The position numbers were made by a program, and so were the translations under genes. From Streptomyces sp. NBC_00513 (GTDB taxonomy: Bacteria; Actinomycetota; Actinomycetes; Streptomycetales; Streptomycetaceae): a stretch of DNA of 64,000 nt. The stretch spans positions 4,464,001 through 4,528,000 of the forward strand of contig NZ_CP107845.1 in the NCBI RefSeq assembly GCF_041431415.1. The letters are read 5' to 3'. A model generated the notes under the pieces. That model was not told where the DNA came from, did no database searches, and worked only from the letters and a program-made list of their open reading frames with translations. This document shows, piece by piece, positions 17,231 to 26,059 of the stretch. The number at the start of each line of letters is the position of its first letter. The stretch's first letter is position 1.

Positions 17231-17313
17231 GGGCTGGGTGTGCCGGACCCCGGCGGGGCTGGGTGTGCCGAGACCGCCGGCGAGGCTGAGGGTGCCGGGA
17301 CCGCCGGCGGGGC

Positions 17314-18741
17314 CTAGAGGCGGCTGAGGGAGGCTGCCGCGAAGAGGACGTCGCGGATGGCCTCGCGGTCGCCGTGTTGTCCGGCGGCCGCCTCCTCCGG
17401 GGAGATGTGGCCCGCGGCCAGTTGGCAGAACTCGGTGCCCTCCAGGGCGACGTGCGCGACGGTGTGTTCCGCCGACGGCTTCGCCGCCGGCGAGTCCAGC
17501 GCGATGTCCCAGCCGCCACCGCCCGCTCCCTCGATCTCCAGGTGCAGGGTCCGACCGGGCGCCCCCGCCGCGACCAGTCCGCGTGCCGGTGCCGCCAGTC
17601 CGGCCCGGCGCCGCTCGGCCAGCGCGCCGGGCAGCAGGCGCGCCGCGAGGTCGATCATCTGGTGCAGGTGCGGTGCGGACGGGGCCTCGTACGGATAGTC
17701 GACGGCCTCCGCGATGTCCCAGGCGTGCACCCAGCACTCGAAGGCCCGCTCCAGGAAGGCGTCCGCGAGGGGCAGCGCGAAATGCCCGTAGTCCACGGCC
17801 AGCTCGGCGACGCCGCGGCCCGCGAAGGAGACCGTACGGATCAGGGTGTGCCCCTGTTCCCGCCACGGCTCGCGGACCTGGCGGGTCGTCGGGTGGGGGT
17901 GGGAGTTCCAGAAGTGCTCCGTACGATCCGTCGGGTCGCCCGGTGGTGCCTGCGGGCCCAGCGGGTCGTCCAGCCCGAGGGCCGCGGCAACGAGCCCGTC
18001 CACCGTCAGGAGGTGCCCGATCACCCCGGCGACCGTGGTCCGGCGCGTCTTGCGCCGCTCCTCCTCGAACCACTTGAGCCGCACCGGGGTGTGCCACTCC
18101 GCGTCGCCGAAGTCCCGCAGCAGCGCGTCGAGCCGTGCCGTCTCGGTGTCGTACGGCGTCGCCCACGTCGGTACCGGAATGCGGGCGGGGCGCCTGCCCA
18201 GGCAGTCCTCCAACACCCGCGACCGCAGCAGCGGCTTGAGGTCCAGGGTTTCCTCGGGCTGCAACAGGCCCACGGCGTCCCGCAGCCTCAGGGCCTCCTC
18301 GGCGCAGGGCGCGCACTCGGTGAGGTGGTCCTCCACGGCCCGGGTCTCCTCGGCCGAGCAGGCGGCCAGCGCCCAGGCGCCGAGCAGGGATTTCAGCAGG
18401 GCGTGCGTGGGCGGCGGGCCGGGCACCGCGAGGTCCTCGGCCGAGGGTTCGGCCGACGGCTCGGGCGGCGGTGGTTCCGACGACGGGTCCGCCGAGGGGT
18501 CCGCCGAGGGCTCCGACGGTGGCGACTGCTCGGGCAGCGGGAGCCGGGACGGCTCGCGCGCCGGCGGCGGCGTCCGGTCCGGTGCGGGTTCGGGCGACTC
18601 CCGGGGCAACGGGTCCGGCGCGTGCCGCGGATCGAGGTCGTCGGCGGGCCCGCGGGGGCCGGGTATCCACGCGGAACCGCTCACGGGCCGCTGGTAGCCG
18701 TCGGGAAAGTCTTCGGGGAACTCTTCGGCGGGACCGGTCAT
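17314..18741 (-). CDS. Zinc-finger anti-sigma factor with mycothiol-dependent isomerase-like domain
   Basis: The 475-residue protein starts with about 105 residues of Pro/Ser/Glu-rich sequence. Next comes a ZAS zinc-finger (His139-x3-Cys143-x2-Cys146), then a domain resembling the mycothiol-dependent maleylpyruvate isomerase fold (about 200-460; 'VAGVIGHLLTVDGLVAAAL', 'HAWDIAEA'). No transmembrane segment is evident, so it is probably a soluble anti-sigma factor. The gene overlaps the sigma factor gene by 4 nt. Zinc and thiol ligands suggest redox sensing, which is inference. Confidence 0.85.
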   Translation of the reverse strand: MTGPAEEFPEDFPDGYQRPVSGSAWIPGPRGPADDLDPRHAPDPLPRESPEPAPDRTPPPAREPSRLPLPEQSPPSEPSADPSADPSSEPPPPEPSAEPSAEDLAVPGPPPTHALLKSLLGAWALAACSAEETRAVEDHLTECAPCAEEALRLRDAVGLLQPEETLDLKPLLRSRVLEDCLGRRPARIPVPTWATPYDTETARLDALLRDFGDAEWHTPVRLKWFEEERRKTRRTTVAGVIGHLLTVDGLVAAALGLDDPLGPQAPPGDPTDRTEHFWNSHPHPTTRQVREPWREQGHTLIRTVSFAGRGVAELAVDYGHFALPLADAFLERAFECWVHAWDIAEAVDYPYEAPSAPHLHQMIDLAARLLPGALAERRRAGLAAPARGLVAAGAPGRTLHLEIEGAGGGGWDIALDSPAAKPSAEHTVAHVALEGTEFCQLAAGHISPEEAAAGQHGDREAIRDVLFAAASLSRL

Positions 18742-19316
18742 CGGGGCGTTCCATATCCGGGCGGGCCGTATCCGGGCGGTGAGGCGCCTTCCCGGGGGAG
18801 GACGTTGGCGGTCGACAGCAGTTGCAGCCCGAGCCGCAACCGGCGGCGCGCCTCGTCCTCGCTGATCTGCAGGTCGGCGGCGGCCTGCCGGTAGTCGCGG
18901 CGTTTGAAGTACGCGAGTTCCAGGGCGGCTCGCAGGGAAGCGGGCATGGAGGTGACGATGTAGTCCGCGCGGGCGGCGGCGTTGGCGGTGCGCACCTTCT
19001 GCTCCAGTTCCTCACGGGATCCGCGGCCCAGTTCGGCCTGGCGCAGCCGATCCACGGCCTGGCGCTGGGTGACGCGGGCGACCCAGGAACGCATGGAGCC
19101 CTGCTTGGGGTCGTAGGCGTCCGGGTTCTCCCAGATGTAGCCGAACACCTCGCGGGTGATCCGGTCCGCGCCCGTCTCGTCGCCCAGGACGCGGTGGGCC
19201 AGGCCGTGGACCAGCGAGGCGAACCGGTCGTAGAGCTCGCCGAGCGCCGCGGCCTCGCCCCGGGCGAGTCGTTGCTGCATGCGGCGGTCCCAGCGCGGTG
19301 GTACGTCCTTCGGCAT
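18738..19316 (-). CDS. ECF-type RNA polymerase sigma factor
   Basis: The 192-residue protein has sigma region 2 ('LGELYDRFASLVHGLAHRVLGDETGADRI', then 'GSMRSWVARVTQRQAVDRLR') and region 4 ('LPASLRAALELAYFKRRDYRQAAADLQISEDEARRRLR'-like, residues about 130-170). ATG at 19316 was chosen because GGGGGC lies 5 nt upstream; starts further upstream lack an RBS. The overlap with the downstream zinc-finger gene indicates a sigma/anti-sigma operon. Target promoters cannot be read from this window. Confidence 0.9.
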   Translation of the reverse strand: MPKDVPPRWDRRMQQRLARGEAAALGELYDRFASLVHGLAHRVLGDETGADRITREVFGYIWENPDAYDPKQGSMRSWVARVTQRQAVDRLRQAELGRGSREELEQKVRTANAAARADYIVTSMPASLRAALELAYFKRRDYRQAAADLQISEDEARRRLRLGLQLLSTANVLPREGASPPGYGPPGYGTPR

Positions 19317-19652
19317 ACTGCCCCCAGCCGTGTGTCGACTCATCGAATGTAGTGGGCACATGGGGGTGTGCGCCTCTTTTGGGGGAAGCGGGTCTCGTGG
19401 GAGTGCCCTGCGTGATAGGCCCGTCGCTCGTGGTCGTCGGCGAAAAGTGACTCCGGTACGTGACACCCGTAAGGGCACGCCGATTGGCACACACATGCGC
19501 GCCCCGCCGCGCTCCCCGTGCGCGGGTTCGATGCGGCCACCTCCTTGACCGCTTCGCTTAACGCGCAGGCCACGGAGGCCTTACGCTCCTGCCTTGTCTT
19601 GAACTGCACCTCAACTGCACCCCATCGCACATGTGAAGGCGGAACGCCGAAT

Positions 19653-20171
19653 ATGGACAGCGCAGAATACGAGCGCAAGATCGCCGCCCGATTCGCCACC
19701 TTCGACCAGGACGGGTCCGGCTATATCGACCGCGAGGACTTCAGCGCGGCCGCGAAGGCCGTGCTGGCCGAATTCGGTACGACGGCACGCTCGGACAAGG
19801 GCCAGGCGATCTTCGGCGGAGCCGAGGCGTTCTGGCAGGGCATGGCCGGCATCGCGGACGTCGACGGGGACCAGCGGGTCTCCCGCGAGGAGTTCGTGAC
19901 GGGCGCGGCGAAGCGGCTGCGGGACAACCCACACCGGTTCGCGGAGATCGCCCGACCGTTCCTGCGGGCGGTGATCGCGGTGGCCGACGAGGACGGCGGC
20001 GGCGCCACCCCGGCCGCCGCGGCCCGTGTGCTGAGCGTGCTCGGCACCCCCGTCGAGGTGGCCGGGACGGTCGCCGAGGCGCTGGACGCTGATGGTGACG
20101 GCCGCATCTCCGAGGACGAGATCCTGGCGGCCTTCGCGGGCTACTGCGGCGTGGAGGCCCCGGACGCCTGA
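19653..20171 (+). CDS. EF-hand calcium-binding protein (calerythrin-like)
   Basis: The 172-residue protein has three intact 12-residue EF-hand loops with acidic ligands at positions 1, 3, 5 and 12 (residues 18-29, 69-80 and 145-156). A fourth loop (from about 112) has lost its ligands ('DEDGGG'). This is the sarcoplasmic/calerythrin arrangement known from Streptomyces and Saccharopolyspora calcium buffers or sensors. It is soluble and cytoplasmic. ATG at 19653 is well placed. Confidence 0.93.
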   Translation: MDSAEYERKIAARFATFDQDGSGYIDREDFSAAAKAVLAEFGTTARSDKGQAIFGGAEAFWQGMAGIADVDGDQRVSREEFVTGAAKRLRDNPHRFAEIARPFLRAVIAVADEDGGGATPAAAARVLSVLGTPVEVAGTVAEALDADGDGRISEDEILAAFAGYCGVEAPDA

Positions 20172-20310
20172 CCGGGCGCCTGACCGGACCCCGGACCCGT
20201 GCCACCGGACGTCGGCTCTCGGGACCGCGTCACCGGACGGCTGCCTTCGGCTCCGCGTCTCCGGGCCCCGGCTCTCCGCGGCCGCTTCCTCGGCCGCGTG
20301 CCTCGGCCCC

Positions 20311-20370
20311 GCGTCACCGGGCCCCGGGCCGTCGGGCCCCGCGTCTCCGGGCCCCGGGCCGTCGGGCCCG
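20311..20370. repeat. 30-bp tandem duplication with degenerate flanking copy
   Basis: Units 20311-20340 and 20341-20370 differ at two positions. A partial copy starts at 20255. The array lies between the EF-hand gene and the convergent acyl-CoA ligase gene and consists largely of GGGCCC-rich palindromic sequence. Confidence 0.85.
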
Positions 20371-20469
20371 CCCGGTGAGGGCGGCCCCGGGGCGGGGCGC
20401 GTCCGGGCCGGGGCGCGTCCGTCGCGCGCGCCCTCGTCCCTGCCTCGGGCTGCCGTGTTCGGCGTCCGC

Positions 20470-22188
20470 TCAGGAGTAGCGCTCGCGGAGCCGGTACTTG
20501 AGGACCTTGCGCAGGGCGTCGTTGCGGGGGAGCGCGTCCACCACCTCCAACTGCTCGGGGAGCTTGTGGGGGGAGAGGCCCTGGGCGCGGAGATGGCCCG
20601 TCACGTCCACCAGCGTCAGGGGGGTCGTGCCGGGGGGTTGTTCGACCACCGCGCAGACGCGCTCACCGCGCTCGGGGTCCGGCAGCCCGATGACGGCGAC
20701 GTCCGCGACGGCGGGGAGTTCGTGGAGGAGGTCCTCGATCTCCTTCGCGGAGATGTTCTCGCCCTTGCGGATGATGACGTCCTTGCTGCGCCCGGTGAGC
20801 ACGAGGTGGCCGTCCGGGGTGAGGTGCCCCAGGTCGCCGGTGACGAGGTAGCCGTCGGCGTCGAAGGCGTCGGCCGACTGCTCGCGGTCCAGGTAGCCCT
20901 GGCAGACGGCCTCGCCGCGCAACCGGACCTCGCCGTCCTCGTTCGCGGGGAGCGGCGTCCCGTCGGGTGAGGTGATGCGGATCGACATCGTCGACGGGGG
21001 GCGGCCCTCGGTGGTCGCGAGGTTGTCGGGGGTGTCGTCGGGCGAACCCATGGTGATCATGGGGACCTCGGTCATGCCGTAGCCGTGGGTGAGTTGGCAG
21101 CCGAGTTCGCGCACCACCGCGTGGTAGATCTCCGGAGGTTTGGGGGCGCCGCCGCCCGCCAGGAGGCGGATGGTGGGGATGAGCCTGCGGTCGGGTCGCT
21201 TGCGCTGCTCCGTGAGGAACATGGAGTAGAAGGCGGTCGAGCCGCCCGCGACGGTGACCCCGTGGCGCCGGTACCCGTCCAGTGCGCCGGGCATCGCGAA
21301 CTTCTCGAACAGGACCGCCGGGAACCCGTACAGCAGCAGCATGACGGTGTAGTCCGGGCCGGCGATGTGGGCGAACGGGAACGCCATCGAACCCACGTCG
21401 GTCGGGGTCAGGTGCAGGGCGTGGGCCAGGCAGGAGCCGCCCGCCATCAGCGAGCGGTCGGTGTGCAGAACGCCCTTGGGGTCCGAGGTGGTGCCGGAGG
21501 TCCAGTAGATCCAGCGCACGTCGGTTCCGGACCCGGGTGGCGGCGGGAGGGTCGAGGGGTCGCCCGCGGGGAGGGAGTCGTAGGCCTCGAAGATCCCGCG
21601 GGCGCCGAGCCGTTCGGCCATCGCGGTGTGGTCGAAGCCCCGCCAGACGCCGGGGACCGCGAAGTACTCCGCCTTCGACTCCCGGAGCGCGAAGCCGACC
21701 TCCCGGTCGCGGTAGAAGGGGATGACCGGCGACTGGACGGCGCCGAGGCGGGCGAGGGCGACCGAGAGCAGGACGGTCTCGATGCGGGTGGGCAACTGCC
21801 AGGCGACGACCGTGCCCGCGCGCACGCCCTTCGCGTACAGACCGGCGGCCACCTCCTCGGAGCGGTCGCGGAGGGCGCCGAAGGTGAGGGAACGGTCGTC
21901 TGCGGGGTCCTCGGCGGCCTCGATGAGGACCGGGGTGTCGGGGGTGAGGGCCGCCCGGCGGTCGACGAGTTCCCACAGGGTCCGGGAGCGGGCGAGCTCG
22001 ATGGCGGTGGCGGTGGCGGTGGCGTTGGCGGCCGGGGGCGCGCCGGTCGTGATGGTCCTGCCGCCGTCCGTGCCCGTGCCCGTGCCGCCGTCCGTGCCCG
22101 TGCCCGGGTGCGTGCCCGGGGCCGCGTCGGAGCGTGTTCCCGGGCCCGTACCGGTGCCCGTGCCGGTGCCCGTTTCTGTGTCCGTCAT
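20470..22188 (-). CDS. AMP-forming acyl-CoA ligase
   Basis: The 572-residue enzyme of the ANL family activates a carboxylic acid to the acyl-CoA via acyl-AMP. Motifs seen are the P-loop 'YWTSGTTSDPKG', the 'HGYGMTE' adenine motif, 'LVTGDLGHL', and the C-terminal catalytic Lys region 'RNDALRKVLKYRLRE'. The first about 60 residues are a Gly/Thr repeat encoded by a GTGCCC-type DNA repeat; a strong GGGGGG RBS precedes ATG at 22188, so they are probably translated. A regulon palindrome lies 18 bp upstream, divergent with the amidohydrolase operon. Confidence 0.9.
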   Translation of the reverse strand: MTDTETGTGTGTGTGPGTRSDAAPGTHPGTGTDGGTGTGTDGGRTITTGAPPAANATATATAIELARSRTLWELVDRRAALTPDTPVLIEAAEDPADDRSLTFGALRDRSEEVAAGLYAKGVRAGTVVAWQLPTRIETVLLSVALARLGAVQSPVIPFYRDREVGFALRESKAEYFAVPGVWRGFDHTAMAERLGARGIFEAYDSLPAGDPSTLPPPPGSGTDVRWIYWTSGTTSDPKGVLHTDRSLMAGGSCLAHALHLTPTDVGSMAFPFAHIAGPDYTVMLLLYGFPAVLFEKFAMPGALDGYRRHGVTVAGGSTAFYSMFLTEQRKRPDRRLIPTIRLLAGGGAPKPPEIYHAVVRELGCQLTHGYGMTEVPMITMGSPDDTPDNLATTEGRPPSTMSIRITSPDGTPLPANEDGEVRLRGEAVCQGYLDREQSADAFDADGYLVTGDLGHLTPDGHLVLTGRSKDVIIRKGENISAKEIEDLLHELPAVADVAVIGLPDPERGERVCAVVEQPPGTTPLTLVDVTGHLRAQGLSPHKLPEQLEVVDALPRNDALRKVLKYRLRERYS

Positions 22189-22205
22189 CCCGGACCCCCC
22201 TTTAA

Positions 22206-22220
22206 CTGACGGCTAGTCAG
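22206..22220. promoter_or_regulatory. Regulon palindrome a (CTGAC GGCTA GTCAG)
   Basis: Perfect 5-bp arms with a 5-bp spacer and flanking AA..AT. Located 18 bp upstream of the acyl-CoA ligase start at 22188. Confidence 0.8.
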
Positions 22221-22283
22221 ATCCAGCGCAGAGCGTAGGGCTCGGGCGCTTGTCGGTCCAGGGGTGGCGGGGCTAGCTTGTTT

Positions 22284-22298
22284 CTGACGATCCATCAG
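22284..22298. promoter_or_regulatory. Regulon palindrome b (CTGAC GATCC ATCAG)
   Basis: One arm mismatch; located 19 bp upstream of the amidohydrolase ATG at 22317. Confidence 0.75.
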
Positions 22299-22316
22299 AT
22301 AGGGCGAGGGGACACC

Positions 22317-23534
22317 ATGGAACTGCCTCGGATCATCAGCGTCGACGACCACGTGATCGAGCCCGCGCACCTCTTCGACGTGTGGCTGCCCGCCAAGTAC
22401 CGCGACCGCGGCCCCAAGCCGCTGACCGCCGGCATCGGCGAACTCGCCTACACGGGCGGCAAGTACGTGATCACCATGGACCCCGACGGCCCGCCGACGG
22501 ACTGGTGGATCTACGAGGACCTGAAGTTCCCGTACAAGCGCAACATCGCCGCCGTCGGCTTCGACCGCGACGACATGACCCTGGAGGGCATCACCCGCGA
22601 GGAGATGCGCCGGGGCTGCTGGGACCCCAAGGCGCGGCTCGCCGACATGGACCTCAACCACGTCGAGGCCTCGCTCTGCTTCCCGACCTTCCCGCGCTTT
22701 TGCGGCCAGACCTTCGCGGAGGCGCACGACAAGGAGGTCGCGCTGGCCTGTGTGCGCGCCTACAACGACTGGATGGTCGAGGAATGGTGCGGCGACAGCG
22801 GCGGCCGACTGATCCCGCTGTGCATCATCCCGCTCTGGGACATCGACCTCGCCGTCGCCGAGATCCGGCGCAACGCCGCGCGCGGGGTCCGGGCGGTGAC
22901 CTTCTCCGAGATCCCGACCTACCTCGGGCTGCCGTCGATCCACTCCGGGTACTGGGACCCCTTCTTCGCCGTCTGCCAGGAGACCGGCACCGTCGTCAAC
23001 ATGCACATCGGGTCGTCCTCGCAGATGCCGGCCGCGTCCCCCGACGCGCCTCCCGCCGTGCAGGCCTCCCTCAGCTTCAACAACGCGATGGCCTCGATGA
23101 TGGACTTCCTCTTCTCCGGGGTCCTGGTGAAGTTCCCGACGCTGAAGCTCGCCTACAGCGAGGGCCAGATGGGCTGGATCCCGTACGCGTTGGAGCGCGC
23201 CGACGACGTGTGGCGCGAGCACCGGGCCTGGGGCGGGGTCCGCGACCTGATCCCCGAGCCGCCGTCCACCTACTACTACCGGCAGATGTTCTGCTGCTTC
23301 TTCCGCGACAAGCACGGCATCGCCTCGCTCGACGTCGTCGGGCGCGACAACGCGACCTTCGAGACCGACTACCCGCACGTCGACTCGACCTTCCCGCACA
23401 CCAAGGAGGTCGCCCTCGACCACGTGGAGGGCCTCGACGAGGAGACGGTCTACAAGCTGATGCGCGGCAACGCCATCCGCATGCTGGGGCTCGACCTCGA
23501 CAAGGGCCTGCGGGCGGAACGCCAGTGGACCTGA
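22317..23534 (+). CDS. Amidohydrolase-2 family metal-dependent hydrolase/decarboxylase
   Basis: The 405-residue TIM-barrel protein starts with the family signature 'IISVDDHVIEP' (metal motif D-D-H near residue 9). It carries further His ligands in 'NMHIGSS' and a late Asp in 'ETDYPHVDST', as in ACMSD-like amidohydrolases that hydrolyse or decarboxylate carboxylic acids or cleave C-C bonds. A GAGGGG RBS precedes ATG at 22317. It overlaps the start of an acyl-CoA dehydrogenase gene and heads a three-gene operon behind palindrome b. The reaction in this pathway is unknown. Confidence 0.88.
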   Translation: MELPRIISVDDHVIEPAHLFDVWLPAKYRDRGPKPLTAGIGELAYTGGKYVITMDPDGPPTDWWIYEDLKFPYKRNIAAVGFDRDDMTLEGITREEMRRGCWDPKARLADMDLNHVEASLCFPTFPRFCGQTFAEAHDKEVALACVRAYNDWMVEEWCGDSGGRLIPLCIIPLWDIDLAVAEIRRNAARGVRAVTFSEIPTYLGLPSIHSGYWDPFFAVCQETGTVVNMHIGSSSQMPAASPDAPPAVQASLSFNNAMASMMDFLFSGVLVKFPTLKLAYSEGQMGWIPYALERADDVWREHRAWGGVRDLIPEPPSTYYYRQMFCCFFRDKHGIASLDVVGRDNATFETDYPHVDSTFPHTKEVALDHVEGLDEETVYKLMRGNAIRMLGLDLDKGLRAERQWT

Positions 23535-24688
23535 CCCCCACCGAGGAGGAGCGGGAGTTCCGGGCCCGGCTGCGCGAGTGGCTCGCCAAGGTGCTGCCCG
23601 AACTGCCCGCCAAGCCGTCGCCCGACGACTGGCCCGGCCGGCGGGCGTACGACGCGGGCTGGCAGCGCCGGCTGTACGACGCCGGGTACGCCGGACTGCA
23701 CTGGCCCGTGGACGCCGGCGGGCAGGGCGCCGGCCCGACCCGGCACCTGATCTTCCTGGAGGAGACGGAGCGCGCCGGCGCCCCCTACGTCGGCGCCAAC
23801 TTCGTCGGGCTGCTGCACGCCGGCCCGACCATCGCCGCCGAGGGCACCGCCGCGCAGCGGGCGCGCTGGCTGCCGCCGGTCCTGCGCGGCGACGAGGTGT
23901 GGTGCCAGGGGTTCAGCGAGCCGGGCGCGGGTTCGGACCTGGCGGCGCTGCGGACCCGCGCCGTGCGCGACGGCGACGAGTACGTCGTGACGGGGTCGAA
24001 GATCTGGACCTCGCACGCCGAGGTGGCGGACTGGTGCGAACTGCTGGTCAGGACCACGCCCGTGGGCCCGGACACCCCCAAGCACCGGGGGATCACCTGG
24101 CTGGCCATGCCGATGGACGCGCCGGGCGTGACGGTCAGGCCGCTGCGGACCCTCGCGGGGTCGACCGAGTTCGCGGAGATGTTCCTGGACGAGGTGCGGG
24201 TCCCGGTCGGCAACCGGGTCGGAGCCGAGGACGACGGCTGGCGGGTCACCATGGTGACCCTGTCCTTCGAGCGGGGGACCGCGTTCGTCGGCGAGGTGGT
24301 CGCCTGCCGGCGGACCCTCGGGGACCTGGCCCGCACCGCGAAGGCGAACGGGCGCTGGGACGACCCCGTCGTACGGCGTGCCCTGGGGCGCCTCCACGGC
24401 GAGTTCGGCGCCCTGTGGCGGCTCACGCAGTGGAACGTCGGCGAATCGGAACGCTCCGGCGGCGTCCCGGGCATCGGGGGCAGCGTCTTCAAACTGGCCT
24501 ACTCGCACGCCCGGCAGGAGCTGTACGACGTGGCCGCCCAGGTGCTGGGCGCGGGCTCCCTCGTGCTGGACGAGGAATGGGTCCTCGACCGGCTCTCGTC
24601 CCTGTCGTACACCATCGCCGCGGGCACCTCGCAGATCCAGCGGAACATCGTCGCCGAGCGGATCCTCGGCCTCCCGAAGGGCCGGTGA
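23525..24688 (+). CDS. Acyl-CoA dehydrogenase, large-type subunit
   Basis: The 387-residue protein has full acyl-CoA dehydrogenase features: 'WCQGFSEPGAGSDLAALRT' (FAD contact), 'VTGSKIWTSHAEVAD', and C-terminal 'AGTSQIQRNIVAERILGLPKG'. GTG at 23525 overlaps the amidohydrolase stop codon. The next gene encodes a shorter dehydrogenase. Adjacent long and short members of this type form alpha2-beta2 heterotetramers in actinobacterial steroid side-chain degradation (FadE26-27, FadE28-29), so a complex is likely. Confidence 0.9.
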   Translation: MDLTPTEEEREFRARLREWLAKVLPELPAKPSPDDWPGRRAYDAGWQRRLYDAGYAGLHWPVDAGGQGAGPTRHLIFLEETERAGAPYVGANFVGLLHAGPTIAAEGTAAQRARWLPPVLRGDEVWCQGFSEPGAGSDLAALRTRAVRDGDEYVVTGSKIWTSHAEVADWCELLVRTTPVGPDTPKHRGITWLAMPMDAPGVTVRPLRTLAGSTEFAEMFLDEVRVPVGNRVGAEDDGWRVTMVTLSFERGTAFVGEVVACRRTLGDLARTAKANGRWDDPVVRRALGRLHGEFGALWRLTQWNVGESERSGGVPGIGGSVFKLAYSHARQELYDVAAQVLGAGSLVLDEEWVLDRLSSLSYTIAAGTSQIQRNIVAERILGLPKGR

Positions 24689-24692
24689 GCCG

Positions 24693-25619
24693 GTGGACTT
24701 CCAGCCGACCGAGGAACAGCGGGACCTGCGGGCGGGCGTACGGAACCTGCTGGCCGGACGGTACGGGCGCGAGGCCCTGCGGGCGTCCGTCGAGTCGGGG
24801 GTCTGCGTGGACCGGGACCTGTGGCGGGAGCTCGGCGAGGCCGGCTTCTTCGCGCTGCGCCTCCCCGAGGCAGAGGGCGGGGTCGGGCTCGGCCTCCCGG
24901 AGGCGGTCCTCGTCTTCGAGGAGGCCGGCCGGGCGCTGGTGCCGGGGCCGCTGGTGGCCACGCACCTCGCGGCCGGGGCGGTCCCCGGGGCGGCGGCCGG
25001 GACGGCCGTGGTGACGGCCTCGGACCTGGACGGGTCCCTGGTGGCGCACTGGGGGGAGGCGGACGCCGTGCTCGGGCTGCCGGGGTTCGCCTCGACCCCG
25101 GCCGAGCCGGTGCGTTCCGCGGACCCGCTGACCCCGCTGCACCGGGTCGCGTCGGCCCCGATGCCCGGCGACCACAGGGACGAGGGCGCGCTGCTGACGG
25201 CCGCGCTCCAGGCGGGGAGCGCCCTGCGGACCCTGGAACTGGCGGTCCGGTACGCGGGGGAGCGCGAGCAGTTCGGCCGCCCGATCGGCTCCTTCCAGGC
25301 GGTGAAGCACCTGTGCGCGGAGATGCTGGTACGGGCCGAGCTGGCCCGTACGGCGGTCTACGCGGCGGCGGTGACCGGTGACCCCGCGGAGACGGCGGCG
25401 GCGAAGCTGCTGGCCGACGAGGCGGCCGTGCGCAACGCCCGGGACTGCCTCCAGGTGCACGGCGGCATGGGGTTCACCTGGGAGGCCGACGTCCACCTGC
25501 ACCTGAAACGGGCCTGGGTGCGGGCCGAGCAGTGGCGCACGGCGGCCGAGGCGGAGGAACTGCTGGCGGCGGACCTGCTGGAGGGCGCGGTGCAGCGGGT
25601 TCAACGGCGGCCGGAGTGA
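24693..25619 (+). CDS. Acyl-CoA dehydrogenase, short partner subunit
   Basis: The 308-residue protein is shorter than a canonical dehydrogenase and the central beta-domain is reduced to about 60 residues. The C-terminal helical part is intact ('YAGEREQFGRPIGSFQAVKH', 'VHGGMGFTWEADVHLHLKR'). This is the pattern of the second subunit in heteromeric FadE pairs. GTG at 24693 begins 4 nt after the stop of the larger subunit gene. It ends the operon that starts with the amidohydrolase. Confidence 0.88.
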   Translation: MDFQPTEEQRDLRAGVRNLLAGRYGREALRASVESGVCVDRDLWRELGEAGFFALRLPEAEGGVGLGLPEAVLVFEEAGRALVPGPLVATHLAAGAVPGAAAGTAVVTASDLDGSLVAHWGEADAVLGLPGFASTPAEPVRSADPLTPLHRVASAPMPGDHRDEGALLTAALQAGSALRTLELAVRYAGEREQFGRPIGSFQAVKHLCAEMLVRAELARTAVYAAAVTGDPAETAAAKLLADEAAVRNARDCLQVHGGMGFTWEADVHLHLKRAWVRAEQWRTAAEAEELLAADLLEGAVQRVQRRPE

Positions 25620-26059
25620 CGGGGGGTGTGCCTCGGTGTAGCGGGGGCCGGGCGGGGTACCCGGGGGATGGCAACCGGAGGGCGGCGTTCGGAAAGGGTC
25701 GCGGGTAGCCGGCCACGGGGACCGGTTCGGGGTGCCGGTTCGGTACGACGCGGAGGCACGGGAGGGACGCGGCGGGACGCATGTCTGATTACAGAGAGTT
25801 GATATCGGTTTGTGTCCTTCGCCCGGCACATTACGGACCGGAGTCGGGTGCTCGCTCCGGTACGCTCCGACGAATGCGAGCGGTTGAGCGGCGTGAGCGC
25901 CGCACAGTATGCACCACGCCTACTCCTTCGCGCGGGAATATGCCCGAAGCGCTTGTTGTGGTGACTGTACGTCAACCATGCTGCTCCGCAAGGGGGTCAC
26001 GGATCGTGATCCCGTTCCGTCGTGAGGCGAAGTGTCCGCCGGTTCGGATGGTGTGAGCG
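25620..26059. other. Intergenic region without a supported gene
   Basis: Short frames exist on both strands (the longest on plus, 25781-26056) but show no protein-like pattern. The stretch 25780-25980 is AT-richer than its surroundings, as promoters here are. TCACG-GAT-CGTGA at 25997-26009 is a small perfect palindrome 50 bp before the next GTG start and could be an operator. Confidence 0.5.

Noticed and set aside
15872..19015. Minus-strand frame of 1047 codons
   Set aside because: It runs antisense through purU and out of phase with the anti-sigma gene. The sequence is Arg/Pro/Ala low complexity without motifs.
20172..20469. Small genes in the GGGCCC-rich repeat region
   Set aside because: Frames exist only because of the tandem repeats and lack starts with ribosome binding sites.
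25781..26056. 91-codon plus-strand frame before the HATPase gene
   Set aside because: No RBS and no protein-like composition; it lies in an AT-richer promoter-like stretch.
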